Shown here piece after piece: positions 1-6,919 of a stretch of DNA of 38,276 nt. Position numbers and translations under genes: made by a program. The stretch spans positions 1 to 38,276 of the forward strand of contig JANYHJ010000106.1 in the NCBI GenBank assembly GCA_025359135.1. Reading direction: 5' to 3'. The notes under the pieces were generated by a model, which was not told the origin of the DNA, did no database searches, and saw only the letters and a list, made by a program, of their open reading frames with translations. Source of the DNA: Gemmatimonadota bacterium (GTDB taxonomy: Bacteria > Gemmatimonadota > Gemmatimonadetes > Gemmatimonadales > Gemmatimonadaceae). Within the stretch, counting starts at the first letter, position 1; every line of letters starts with the position of its first letter.

Positions 1-67
1 CCGCCCGCGCCGGGTCGCTGGCCAGCGGGACGCCAAGGAGGGCGAAAACGAGCAGGTTTGTGAGCAA
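1..67 (-). CDS. possible 5' end of a secreted protein gene, cut by the window edge
   Basis: On the minus strand a TTG at 65-67 opens a frame that stays open to the window edge. It reads MLTNLLVFALLGVPLASDPA, which looks like a short hydrophobic signal peptide with a small-residue cleavage region. An in-frame TGA lies a few codons upstream, so the start cannot be far away. There is no clear ribosome binding site and only 22 codons are visible, so this is a weak call. The function cannot be judged. Confidence 0.2.
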   Translation of the reverse strand, partial: MLTNLLVFALLGVPLASDPARA

Positions 68-290
68 GAGTAGTCTCTTGAAGGGTCAGGTCGTGGCTAG
101 GGGAGCATACGGCTCGGTCGACGATTCGTCTTCACCGCGAGGGCCGCAAAAGAGTGGAGGATCGGTGAGGGTTCCATTGGAGCCAGACGCCGCCTATCTT
201 CATGGGCTCGCGCAATTTGGCACGTGCCACGCGGTCACGAAGTTCGCCGTTTCCCTGCAGCCCCACCGGGCTCTCAGCCTGGAGTGACAT
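68..290 (+). other. intergenic region upstream of rplS, no gene seen
   Basis: No convincing coding frame covers this stretch. In many bacteria trmD lies directly before rplS, and no trmD coding sequence is visible here. It holds a perfect 12-bp palindrome, TGGCACGTGCCA, at 218-229. A GGAG Shine-Dalgarno at 281-284 sits 6 nt before the rplS ATG. The length would allow an untranslated leader, but I could not match a known ribosomal-protein leader fold. Confidence 0.5.
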
Positions 291-671
291 ATGCACGCAT
301 TCATCGAAACACAGAAGGAATGGATGAAGAACGTCCCGCCGTTCCGCCCCGGTGACACGGTGCGCGTGAACGTGCGCGTCAAGGAAGGCGACAAGGAACG
401 CCTCCAGGCGTTCGAGGGCGTGTGCATCGCGCGCAAGGGAGCCGGCGTCAGCGAGACCTTCACCGTGCGCAAGATCTCCGGTGGCGTGGGCGTCGAACGC
501 ATCTTCCCCGTGCATTCGCCGATGCTCGCCGAGATCACGGTGGTGCGCCGCGGTCGCGTACGCCGTGCGAAGCTCTACTACCTCCGCGAGGTCGTGGGCG
601 CCAAGGCCAGCCGCATCAAGGAGCGGAAGGTTCGCGTGGCCGTCCCCGGCAGCGAGACGGCTGGCTCGTAG
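291..671 (+). CDS. rplS: 50S ribosomal protein L19
   Basis: L19 is a protein of the large ribosomal subunit that sits at the interface with the 30S subunit. The 126-residue product has the normal family length. It shows the family core: [20 protein letters not shown] near residues 18-37, [20 protein letters not shown] at about 41-60, then the [15 protein letters not shown] segment and the basic [14 protein letters not shown] stretch. The ATG follows GGAG with 6-nt spacing. rnhB begins 5 nt after the stop, so the two are probably cotranscribed. The identification is secure. Confidence 0.97.
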   Translation: MHAFIETQKEWMKNVPPFRPGDTVRVNVRVKEGDKERLQAFEGVCIARKGAGVSETFTVRKISGGVGVERIFPVHSPMLAEITVVRRGRVRRAKLYYLREVVGAKASRIKERKVRVAVPGSETAGS

Positions 672-676
672 CCGCC

Positions 677-1318
677 ATGTCTGCGCGTCGCGCGCATCGG
701 TGGAGTGCCATCGAACGCAACCTGCGCGCAGCCGGGCACTCGCTCATAGCGGGAGTGGATGAAGTTGGACGGGGCCCCCTTGCGGGCCCCGTCGTCGCAT
801 GCGCCATCATCATGCCGCCCGAGGGGCCGGCCATCGCGGGCGTGAACGATTCCAAGCAACTCCCGGCCGCGGTTCGCACCCGGTTGGCGGGCACCATTCG
901 GGAACGCGCGCTGGCCTTGGGCGTCGGCGCGGCCAGCGTGCGCGAAGTCGATCGCATCAACATCTACCACGCCACCGTGCTCGCGATGCAGCGCGCCCTC
1001 GCGCACTTGGGCGTGGCGCCCGACCACCTGCTGATCGACGGCAACCCCCTCCCCACGCTCGGGCGCTCCCACACCAGCGTGGTCAAGGGCGACAGCAAGT
1101 GTTACGCGATCGCCTGCGCGTCCATCGTGGCCAAGGAGCTGCGCGATCGCCTCATGGCCTCGCTCGCACTGCGCTACCCGGTATACGGCTGGGAGCGCAA
1201 CGCTGGCTACGGCACGCCGGAACACATCAACGCGCTCGGGCGCGTCGGCGCCACGCGTCACCATCGTCAGTCGTACGGACCGGTGGTGCAGGGCACGCTC
1301 TTCGACACCCTCCCGTAG
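677..1318 (+). CDS. rnhB: ribonuclease HII
   Basis: This enzyme cleaves the RNA strand of RNA:DNA hybrids and nicks at single ribonucleotides misincorporated in DNA. The 213-residue protein has the type 2 RNase H motifs: GVDEVGRGPLAGPV (acidic pair D28-E29), NDSKQL, LIDGNPLP, KGDSKCYAIACASIVAKELRD, and the C-terminal GYGTPEH segment. A longer upstream frame exists, but it overlaps rplS in another frame. The ATG at 677, just past the rplS stop, gives the normal family length and N-terminus. Pairing with rplS is common in bacteria. Confidence 0.95.
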   Translation: MSARRAHRWSAIERNLRAAGHSLIAGVDEVGRGPLAGPVVACAIIMPPEGPAIAGVNDSKQLPAAVRTRLAGTIRERALALGVGAASVREVDRINIYHATVLAMQRALAHLGVAPDHLLIDGNPLPTLGRSHTSVVKGDSKCYAIACASIVAKELRDRLMASLALRYPVYGWERNAGYGTPEHINALGRVGATRHHRQSYGPVVQGTLFDTLP

Positions 1319-1416
1319 CCACGGTCCGCCGGGCCATCTTGCACGGCGCGCGCGAGCTTCCATGACCGGGCTCGATACGGCGCGCCTCGTCCCCCTGTGC
1401 AGGGAGCACCTCCGCC

Positions 1417-2262
1417 ATGAGCGCGTCCGCGTCCGTCTTCCGCCCCGGCCTGCTCGAGGGCCAGGTGGCGATCATCACCGGTGGCGGTACCGGTATCGGC
1501 TTCGGCATCGCCGAACTCTGCAGTGAGCTCGGCGCCCACGTCGTGCTTGCGAGTCGCAAGCCCGAGCACCTCGAGCCCGCCGTGCAAAAGCTCGTGGCCA
1601 CCGGCGGCAAGGCCAGCGCCGAGCAGGTGGATGTGCGCGACTTGGGCGCGGTGCAGGCGATGGTGGGGCGCGTGGCCGAGCAGCACGGTCGCATCGACCT
1701 GCTGGTGAACAACGCGGCCGGCAACTTCTACGTCCCCTCGGCGGACATGAGCCCGAACGCGTGGCGCTCCGTCATCGAGATCGACCTCTTCGGCACGTTC
1801 CACTGCGCGCAGTCCGTGTACCCGGTCATGGCCAAGCAGGGCGGTGGCCGCATCATCTCGATCTCGATGACGCTGCACTACCGCGGCTGGCCGCTGATGG
1901 CACACGCGACCGCGGCCAAGGGGGGCATCGATGCGCTCACCAAGACGCTGGCCGTCGAGTGGGCGCCGCAGAACATCCGCGTCAACGCGATCGCGCCGGG
2001 ACCGATTCCCACCGAAGGGGTGCGCAAGGCGTTCACGCCGCCGGCCGGGAGCGGCGTCACCGACGTGTTCGCCGCGGTGGAGGAGAAGATGAAGGCGCAC
2101 GCCAAGCGGACGATTCCGCTCGGCCGCTGGGGTGAGCCGCGTGACGTCGCCAACATGGTGGCGTTCCTCGCGAGCCCTGCCGGCGACTGGGTGACGGGCG
2201 GCATCTTCGTCATCGACGGCGGCGAGTGGCTGGCCAAGCCCGGCGGTTGGGGCACGTCGTGA
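1417..2262 (+). CDS. SDR-family oxidoreductase, 2,4-dienoyl-CoA reductase type
   Basis: The 281-residue protein is a classical short-chain dehydrogenase/reductase. It has a TGGGTGIG dinucleotide site (residues 21-28), NNAAGNF, and the C-terminal GWVTGG/VIDGG-type region. The family resembles peroxisomal 2,4-dienoyl-CoA reductase, which uses NADPH to reduce 2,4-dienoyl-CoA during degradation of unsaturated fatty acids. NNAAGNF and the run around AAKGGIDALTKTLAVEWAPQ support this. The usual YxxxK tyrosine is absent: K168 is kept but the position four residues earlier is Ala. That is also seen in dienoyl-CoA reductases, so it points to the subfamily rather than to decay. The stop overlaps the start of the VKOR gene. 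Exact substrate is inferred. Confidence 0.85.
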   Translation: MSASASVFRPGLLEGQVAIITGGGTGIGFGIAELCSELGAHVVLASRKPEHLEPAVQKLVATGGKASAEQVDVRDLGAVQAMVGRVAEQHGRIDLLVNNAAGNFYVPSADMSPNAWRSVIEIDLFGTFHCAQSVYPVMAKQGGGRIISISMTLHYRGWPLMAHATAAKGGIDALTKTLAVEWAPQNIRVNAIAPGPIPTEGVRKAFTPPAGSGVTDVFAAVEEKMKAHAKRTIPLGRWGEPRDVANMVAFLASPAGDWVTGGIFVIDGGEWLAKPGGWGTS

Positions 2263-2693
2263 GCCTACGCACGGTGATCGCACTCCTCGCGGCGATCAAC
2301 GCGATGGTGGCGCTCTACCTGCACCTCTGGAAGATCGGCCTGATGGGGGCGCTCGTCTGTGGCGCCGACCATGGATGCGAAATCGTCCAATTCTCGTCAT
2401 ACGGCCAGTTCCTCGGCGTCGACGTCGCGCTCATCGGCACGGTCGGCTACGCACTGGTGTTCGTGACCGCGATGGTGGCCATGCACGGCGACAACGCCGA
2501 TGCGCCGTGGGGCACGCGCGCGTTGCAGGCGCTCGTCTGGCCGGCCGTGCTGTTCACGCTGCGGCTCAAGTATGGCGAGTTTATCGAGCTCAAGAGCTTC
2601 TGCCCGTGGTGCGCGATCAGCGCGCTGAGCATCGTCACGTGTGCGGTGCTCGTGACGCTGGACGCGCGCCGGGTGAAGCGGCTGTCGTCCTGA
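2259..2693 (+). CDS. vitamin K epoxide reductase (VKOR) family thiol oxidoreductase
   Basis: VKOR homologues are inner-membrane proteins that re-oxidise periplasmic DsbA-like thioredoxins and pass electrons to quinones. The 144-residue protein has four hydrophobic segments, the loop pair C..C in LVCGADHGCEIVQFS, the SYGQFLGVDVALIG segment, and the redox motif CPWC in the fourth segment. I chose the GTG at 2259 because it overlaps the preceding TGA (GTGA) and directly begins the first membrane segment. An in-frame ATG at 2226 would lie inside the SDR gene. No thioredoxin-fold partner lies nearby. It is probably cotranscribed with the SDR. Confidence 0.88.
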   Translation: MSLRTVIALLAAINAMVALYLHLWKIGLMGALVCGADHGCEIVQFSSYGQFLGVDVALIGTVGYALVFVTAMVAMHGDNADAPWGTRALQALVWPAVLFTLRLKYGEFIELKSFCPWCAISALSIVTCAVLVTLDARRVKRLSS

Positions 2694-2759
2694 GCGGAGC
2701 GATGGACCCGCTTGTGTGAACGGCAAGGAACAAGCCGGTCCTTCGCTTCGCTCAGGACG
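2686..2759. terminator. large hairpin between convergent genes, likely bidirectional terminator
   Basis: Arms at 2686-2708 and 2737-2759 pair over 23 positions with one G-T wobble (2697/2748) and one mismatch (2703/2742). They enclose a 28-nt loop. The left arm overlaps the VKOR stop codon, and the right arm ends just before the minus-strand nucleotidyltransferase stop. There is no T-run. The placement between convergent genes suggests transcription termination in both directions. Confidence 0.6.
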
Positions 2760-2762
2760 CCA

Positions 2763-3953
2763 TCACAACCGCAAACGCCACCACCCCCACGCGGCGCGCG
2801 CCATCCACTGCGCGCCGCGTCGCCTGAACTGCAACTGCCACGGCTCCGCCTTCCAGGGCAGTTCCGGCGCGAGGTCCGCCTCGATGCGCGCGCCCTCCTC
2901 GATCAACTTCTGCCCCCAGCGATCGGTCGCCGCATGGCGCGCGAGCACGTGCAGCCGCCAGGCCAGCAAGCGATCGAGATCGAGCGCCGCCATGTCGCCG
3001 GTCCCCAGTTCGTCGATGCCGATCTCGCGGCCGCAGAGCTGCGCGGCCGTCCAGAGCCATGCGCGCGCCAGGGGTGGCGGACCCATCTCGCCGGTGCCGA
3101 TGCGTTCGCGAACGTGGTCCCAGCGCACCTGCCCACCATCCGTCAGCACCGCGCCATCGAGCCAGTGCCGGAGCCGCAGGCCGCTCCGCGCCATCTCGAC
3201 GGCGTCGGTGATCGCGTGCGTGGCCGCGTGCACGAGCAGCCACGTGTCGCTCGGCACCCAGGCCGCGTGCGCACCCACGTGTGCCGGCTCGCGCGTCGAC
3301 ATCGCGCGGCGCCACGACTCCATCGGTCGCACGCTGGGACCGGTCGACACATGCAGCTCGATCGCGACGCCACTCGCATCGGCCACGGCCGGCAGGTGGT
3401 GCTTGGGGGCGTTTGCCAGCATCGCACGTACCGTGTCGCGCTCTCCGGGAAGCGGCGGCTCCGCTTCCTCGCGTCCCTTCACCTCGTCGACGTCGAGCAA
3501 CGACCAGCCACGCGCGCGCAGCACGCCCAGCGCATGATCGCCATCGGCCTCGGGTACGAGCAGGTCGACGTCGGCGCTCGTGCGCGCGTCGGCAAAGGGC
3601 ATGCGCGCCGTGAGCCGCCTGAGCGCCGCCGACTTGAGCAGGATGCACTCCACCTGCGTGGCGCGGAATGCCTCGAGCACCGCGCCGAGGGCGGCGTCCG
3701 CCCGCAGCGTGCGGGCGCGCGCTCGTGACGCGGCGGCGTCGAGCGCGTCGGCGCTGGCCGCCGAGAGCGTGATGTCGTTGGCGCGCAGGCGCCGCGCCAG
3801 CCAGATCTCGGCGCCCTCGTACTTCGCGAGCGTCACCAGCGCGCCGTCGTCGACGCGTGCCCAGCGCGCCGCGAGCGATGGGTCGCGTTCACTCCCGAGG
3901 CGCAGCGTGTCGAGCAACAGTCGCGCGTGCTCCAGTGCCTCGCGTGCCGTCAT
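2763..3953 (-). CDS. PF14907-type nucleotidyltransferase of the RiPP locus
   Basis: The 396-residue protein matches the pattern of the uncharacterised nucleotidyltransferase family PF14907. It has a polymerase-beta-like core with ILLKSAALRRL followed by TSADVDLLVPEADGDHAL (two metal-binding Asp), then a helical C-terminal part with LLVHAATHAI. Such genes are known from paeninodin-like lasso peptide clusters, where their chemistry is not settled. The usual LLKG has become LLKS. The ATG at 3953 overlaps the stop of the protease gene (ATGA), so it is the last gene of the RiPP operon. A longer open frame upstream is a shadow across the protease gene. The family call is good, while the role in modifying the peptide is inference. 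Confidence 0.75.
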   Translation of the reverse strand: MTAREALEHARLLLDTLRLGSERDPSLAARWARVDDGALVTLAKYEGAEIWLARRLRANDITLSAASADALDAAASRARARTLRADAALGAVLEAFRATQVECILLKSAALRRLTARMPFADARTSADVDLLVPEADGDHALGVLRARGWSLLDVDEVKGREEAEPPLPGERDTVRAMLANAPKHHLPAVADASGVAIELHVSTGPSVRPMESWRRAMSTREPAHVGAHAAWVPSDTWLLVHAATHAITDAVEMARSGLRLRHWLDGAVLTDGGQVRWDHVRERIGTGEMGPPPLARAWLWTAAQLCGREIGIDELGTGDMAALDLDRLLAWRLHVLARHAATDRWGQKLIEEGARIEADLAPELPWKAEPWQLQFRRRGAQWMARAAWGWWRLRL

Positions 3954-4354
3954 GGGACGAGGGCCCGGGCGGCGGGGAAGCGCACGATCTCCGTGAACAT
4001 CGACACGCGTTCGGCGATGCGCGCCGGTTCGAGCGCGAGCACGCCGTCGATGAGCAACCAGGCATGGGCGCGCAACGACGCGTCGCCCTCGCGCCGCACG
4101 CCGATGCAGAGCGTCACCGGCGCGCCGCCCGCGCGCAGCATGTGGTAGAGCACGATGGCGCGACGCAGGCAGGTGAATCGCCATGGCGGTGGCAGGCGGG
4201 CGAGCAAACTGTCCACCCAGATCGCGGCCGCCACCTGGTCGACCGGTGCAGCGGGGAGCAGTCGCGCGGCGGCATCGAGCGTGCGCTCGAGGCGGGCGAA
4301 CGAGATCCACTCGAGCAGCGGAAGCACGACGAAGGCGGTCAGCGCTGTGCGCAC
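3950..4354 (-). CDS. lasso-peptide B2-type cysteine protease (transglutaminase-like)
   Basis: B2 (McjB C-terminal) proteins are cysteine proteases that remove the leader from lasso-type precursors. The 134-residue product has the family core. Cys62 lies in FTCLRRAIVLYHMLRAGG, then LCIGVRREGDASLRAHAWLL with His97, then Asp103 in LIDG. These form the expected Cys-His-Asp triad. The N-terminus is uncertain: the GTG at 4354 is used here, but the frame remains open toward the RRE gene stop at 4423, with a CTG at 4366 and no clear ribosome binding site. It overlaps the nucleotidyltransferase gene by 4 nt and follows the RRE gene by 68 nt, the usual B1-B2 order. Confidence 0.85.
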   Translation of the reverse strand: MRTALTAFVVLPLLEWISFARLERTLDAAARLLPAAPVDQVAAAIWVDSLLARLPPPWRFTCLRRAIVLYHMLRAGGAPVTLCIGVRREGDASLRAHAWLLIDGVLALEPARIAERVSMFTEIVRFPAARALVP

Positions 4355-4422
4355 GCGCCAGCCCAGGGGAAGCGACGCCGGAGACGTCCCGTCGGTCGGG
4401 ACGCGGGAGGGCGCCGTCGCCG

Positions 4423-4692
4423 TCAGCGCGACTCCGTCACGAGTGCGGAATCAACGCAGCGGTCGAGGAAGGTGCGCACCGTGCGCGTGGCCTCGTCCTC
4501 GCCCACGTCATACTCGGACGTCACCGCCGCGACGAGCTCGCTCATGGTGCGCGCCGTGCGCAACTGCTCGAGGATCGTCACGCCGGTGGCGTTCACGGAG
4601 AAGTACTGGCGCGAGCCCAGGTGCAGCACCACGCCCTCGCCATCGACGGTCGTGAGGCGCAGGTCGGGATGCCGGATGAACGACGGTGTCAT
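4423..4692 (-). CDS. PqqD-family RiPP recognition element (lasso B1-like)
   Basis: This 89-residue protein has the PqqD/RRE winged-helix layout. A beta hairpin (VDGEGVVLHLGSRQYFSVNA) is followed by helices in TGVTILEQLRTARTMSELVA, EYDVGEDEATRTVRTFLDRC and a final strand. RRE proteins bind the leader of the precursor, usually through a YxxPxL-like motif, and present it to the protease. The precursor just upstream carries such a motif (FVAPTL). The ATG at 4692 overlaps the kinase stop (ATGA). It is discrete rather than fused, as in most lasso clusters outside Proteobacteria. Confidence 0.88.
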   Translation of the reverse strand: MTPSFIRHPDLRLTTVDGEGVVLHLGSRQYFSVNATGVTILEQLRTARTMSELVAAVTSEYDVGEDEATRTVRTFLDRCVDSALVTESR

Positions 4693-5615
4693 GCGACGAG
4701 TTCGAGAAGCCGGCCCGGATTCGCGAAGAGGTCGCGACCAAGGGCGATATCGAAGGCACGTGTCTGCTTGGCGAGCAGCGCGAGGAGCGCGAGGTGTTCG
4801 TCGGCGAGATCCGCCTCGAGGGCGACCCACGGCGACCAGCGCATCAGTCGCGTGATCGCGTCCCGCGGCTTGATCGGCACGACCGTGGACGTCTCGGGGT
4901 GGTCGTGCGACGGGAAGAGCAGGAACTCCGGCGTGACGCGCGGCGCCCAGGTGGCGCCGAGTTCTTCTGGGAACCAGCCGAGCTTGCGGCGGGCGTCGAG
5001 GGGGGTGCCGACCGCGGCGCCAGCGGCAATCACCGAGTCCTCGCGCAGCGCGAGCCGTTCACGCCAGCACGCCACGACGCCGCTCCCGGGCGGCGTGCTC
5101 GCCATCACGAACGCGATGTCATCGGTGCCGACGGTCCAGCCGCTCTTGGCGAGCAGGGCGGTTGTGGTCGACTTTCCCGAGCCGGTCGTACCGGCGAACA
5201 TCCAGCCGCGTCCCTTGGGATCGATCAACGCCGCAGCGTGCACATGGTGCATGCCAACGCGTCGCAGCAGCAGGATGACGACATCGAGGAGGAACGAGCG
5301 CAGCAATTCGTTCTCGCGCTCGAGCGCCGCCTCGGTGATGATGACGTGGGCGTGCGTCGAACCGGGTGCGAGGATGGCGCGGCCCAAGCGCGGCTCCCAG
5401 TCGAGCGTGACCGTGTGGATCGGCGGCCCGGAGCGGATGTTGACGCGCCCTTCGCGAAAGATCTCGCGGTTGTCGGCCGGCGCGATCGGCAGCGGCGCGA
5501 CATCGACGGAAAGGGTGACGGCCCGGGGCAGATCGAGCCGGGCGCCGGCGAGCCAGTCGCGAACCACGGACGCCAGCCGCGGATGCTGGACGCGGAGGGT
5601 GACCTCAGTCGGCAT
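4689..5615 (-). CDS. HPr kinase-like serine kinase of the RiPP locus
   Basis: The 308-residue protein has a C-terminal HprK-like fold. HVHAAALIDPKGRGWMFAG leads into the Walker A motif GTTGSGKST (residues 142-150), and TVGTDDIAFV follows. HprK-related kinases occur in lasso clusters of the paeninodin kind and phosphorylate the precursor peptide. The roughly 120-residue N-terminal part is typical of such cluster kinases. I use the ATG at 5615. An in-frame GTG at 5642 touches the base of the upstream hairpin and has no ribosome binding site. The gene lies about 100 nt downstream of the precursor and overlaps the RRE gene. Kinase family is clear, while the target Ser/Thr is inference. Confidence 0.82.
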   Translation of the reverse strand: MPTEVTLRVQHPRLASVVRDWLAGARLDLPRAVTLSVDVAPLPIAPADNREIFREGRVNIRSGPPIHTVTLDWEPRLGRAILAPGSTHAHVIITEAALERENELLRSFLLDVVILLLRRVGMHHVHAAALIDPKGRGWMFAGTTGSGKSTTTALLAKSGWTVGTDDIAFVMASTPPGSGVVACWRERLALREDSVIAAGAAVGTPLDARRKLGWFPEELGATWAPRVTPEFLLFPSHDHPETSTVVPIKPRDAITRLMRWSPWVALEADLADEHLALLALLAKQTRAFDIALGRDLFANPGRLLELVA

Positions 5616-5643
5616 GCGAGCAAACTGCCGGGGAGAAAGCACG

Positions 5644-5669
5644 AACGCCAGCCCGTTGGGGCTGGCGTT
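5644..5669 (-). terminator. hairpin between precursor and kinase, probable attenuator
   Basis: A perfect 11-bp stem (AACGCCAGCCC at 5644-5654 with its complement at 5659-5669) and a 4-nt loop lie between the precursor stop (5714) and the kinase start (5615). On the minus strand it is followed by only a short T-rich run (CTTTC). The position suggests partial termination, giving more precursor than enzyme mRNA. It could also protect the 3' end of the precursor transcript. Confidence 0.6.
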
Positions 5670-5713
5670 CAGGCATCACGCTCAAGTCCACGCGATGGCG
5701 CGGACGAGCCGAC

Positions 5714-5812
5714 TTAGAGCTGGATTCCGTTGCCCGAGAGCGTGATCTCGGTGAGCGACGCTTCGTTCTTGAGCGTCGGAGCGACGAATGGCTTCTTGGT
5801 CTGCGCCTGCAT
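5714..5812 (-). CDS. lasso-like RiPP precursor peptide (32 aa)
   Basis: This short ORF encodes a 32-residue peptide that begins MQAQTKKPFVAPTL and ends TLSGNGIQL. The leader has the hallmarks of lasso-family leaders: Lys-Lys-Pro at 6-8, the aromatic-x-x-P-x-L motif F9-V-A-P12-T-L14 that RRE proteins bind, then SLTEITL with Thr24 at the position expected two residues before cleavage. Cleavage after Leu25 would leave a seven-residue core, SGNGIQL. It has no Asp or Glu acceptor, so a lasso macrolactam looks impossible. The ATG is preceded by AGGAG with good spacing. It lies first in the operon, before the kinase, RRE, protease and nucleotidyltransferase genes. The assignment rests on motif and context, and the mature product is unknown. 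Confidence 0.8.
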   Translation of the reverse strand: MQAQTKKPFVAPTLKNEASLTEITLSGNGIQL

Positions 5813-5818
5813 GGAGCA

Positions 5819-5823
5819 CTCCT
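5819..5823 (-). promoter_or_regulatory. Shine-Dalgarno of the precursor gene
   Basis: AGGAG on the minus strand, 6 nt before the ATG at 5812. It is the strongest ribosome binding site in the RiPP locus and is the main support for this short ORF being translated. Confidence 0.7.
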
Positions 5824-5898
5824 GATAGGAAGGGGCGAATGCCGAGCTTCGGGGCCCCAAGATGCAACTGACGTGCCATTGTTGAGTCAGGTCAAGTC

Positions 5899-5904
5899 AT
5901 TGTA
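5899..5904 (-). promoter_or_regulatory. candidate extended -10 promoter of the RiPP operon
   Basis: On the minus strand TGTTACAAT gives a TACAAT -10 box with an extended TGn. No good -35 lies 17 nt upstream. The predicted start near 5892 gives an 80-nt leader before the precursor ATG. The surrounding DNA (about 5880-5930) is clearly more AT-rich than the genes. Confidence 0.4.
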
Positions 5905-6033
5905 ACACAATGAGATGCATGCTGTGTGAATCCGATGCGTTGTGGCACCGCCACAGCCCCGATGCTTGATCTGTCTCACGCGGGGGCGGACTCTCCCAGC
6001 GGTCGATTTCGACAATCCGCGCGTGCGGCCGCC

Positions 6034-6654
6034 TTACTCCGCCGTCGATTTCGTCAGCTTCTCACGGTGTCGCGGATCGTTCGCCTTGAGCCCGCGTCGC
6101 GCCAGCTGCACGGCGATCCTGATGCGCTCCAGCCGCTTTTCCGGCGTCTTCACGTTGTTGATCCAGTGCAAGATGTACTTCCGCGTGGACGGACTGAATC
6201 CGTCGAAGCGCTGCTTGGCGATCGGCGAGCGTGCAAGCGCGTTGCGGAGTTCCTCCGGCACGATGCCGGCCTCGACTTGGTCGATCTTCGACCACGATCC
6301 GTTCGCTTGCGCCACCGCAATGGCCTTTCGGCCAGCCGGCTTCATGAGGCCATTGCCCTGCAGCGACTCCACGCGCCGCTTGTTGAGGGCCGACCACTCG
6401 CTCTGCGGCCGGCGTGGACCAAAGACCTGCAGGTATCGCCGGTCGTCGAACGGCCGGAGGCGCGAGTCGATCCAACCGAAACAGAGGGCCTCTTCCACCG
6501 CTTCGGTGTAGGCGACGCTCGGGCAGCCGCTCCCCTTCTTGTAGAAGACGAGCCAGATCCCCTTCGATGTGGCGTGGTGCTTGGCGAGCCAGCTTCGCCA
6601 CGCGGCGCGCGTGGCGGCTTCGACCTGCGGATAGGTATCGTGAACCGATGGCAT
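6034..6654 (-). CDS. YdeI/OmdA-family protein
   Basis: The 206-residue protein resembles the YdeI/OmpD-associated family. It has WLAKHHATSKGIWLVFYKKG, then VAYTEAVEEALCFGWIDSRL, and FGPRRPQSEWSALNKRRVES, and ends with the PF13376-type helical tail (SPSTRKYILHWINNVKTPEK). Members are small soluble proteins with no firmly established enzymatic role. Length is normal. It stands alone between tRNA-Lys and the RiPP operon, on the same strand as the latter but about 220 nt upstream of it with its own spacing. I see no link to the peptide pathway. Confidence 0.85.
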   Translation of the reverse strand: MPSVHDTYPQVEAATRAAWRSWLAKHHATSKGIWLVFYKKGSGCPSVAYTEAVEEALCFGWIDSRLRPFDDRRYLQVFGPRRPQSEWSALNKRRVESLQGNGLMKPAGRKAIAVAQANGSWSKIDQVEAGIVPEELRNALARSPIAKQRFDGFSPSTRKYILHWINNVKTPEKRLERIRIAVQLARRGLKANDPRHREKLTKSTAE

Positions 6655-6728
6655 GGGCGAGCGAATTTACGGACGTATTGCCGCGGGTGGGAGGGCATGC
6701 GTCACGCCTTGCTCGCACGCACGGGGAG

Positions 6729-6758
6729 TGGACCACGGTGGCGTGCCGCCAGTACGTT
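6729..6758 (+). promoter_or_regulatory. weak candidate promoter for tRNA-Lys
   Basis: TGGACC at 6729-6734 and TACGTT at 6753-6758 are separated by 18 nt, and the -10 box ends 11 nt before the tRNA. Each box matches the consensus only partly. Confidence 0.3.
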
Positions 6759-6769
6759 TCTGCGCTTGG

Positions 6770-6842
6770 GGCCCGGTAGCTCAGTTGGTAGAGCAGCGGA
6801 CTTTTAATCCGTAGGTCGTGGGTTCGATCCCCACCCGGGCTA
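6770..6842 (+). tRNA. tRNA-Lys (anticodon UUU)
   Basis: A full cloverleaf can be drawn. The acceptor is GGCCCGG at 6770-6776 with CCGGGCT at 6835-6841, its first pair being G-U. It has a D arm GCTCAGTTGGTAGAGC, anticodon arm GCGGA-CTTTTAA-TCCGT, and T arm GTGGG-TTCGATC-CCCAC. The anticodon is TTT, reading Lys AAA/AAG. The discriminator is A and CCA is not encoded. The response regulator gene begins 77 nt downstream. No integrase or duplicated tRNA end is visible. Confidence 0.97.
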
Positions 6843-6919
6843 TCGTTCGCTCACATCGCCGTCGGTCTGCCTTGGTGCGATGGCGCTGCAAGGGCTCTTC
6901 CCGTCCCGGTATCCGACGC

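Noticed and set aside
5682-5879. 65-residue minus-strand ORF over the precursor region
   Set aside because: It is in another frame from the precursor, has no ribosome binding site and no leader motif. The 32-residue ORF has both.
6770-6842. tRNA-Lys as an integration site
   Set aside because: No integrase, no duplicated 3' tRNA fragment and no change in base composition in the flanks.
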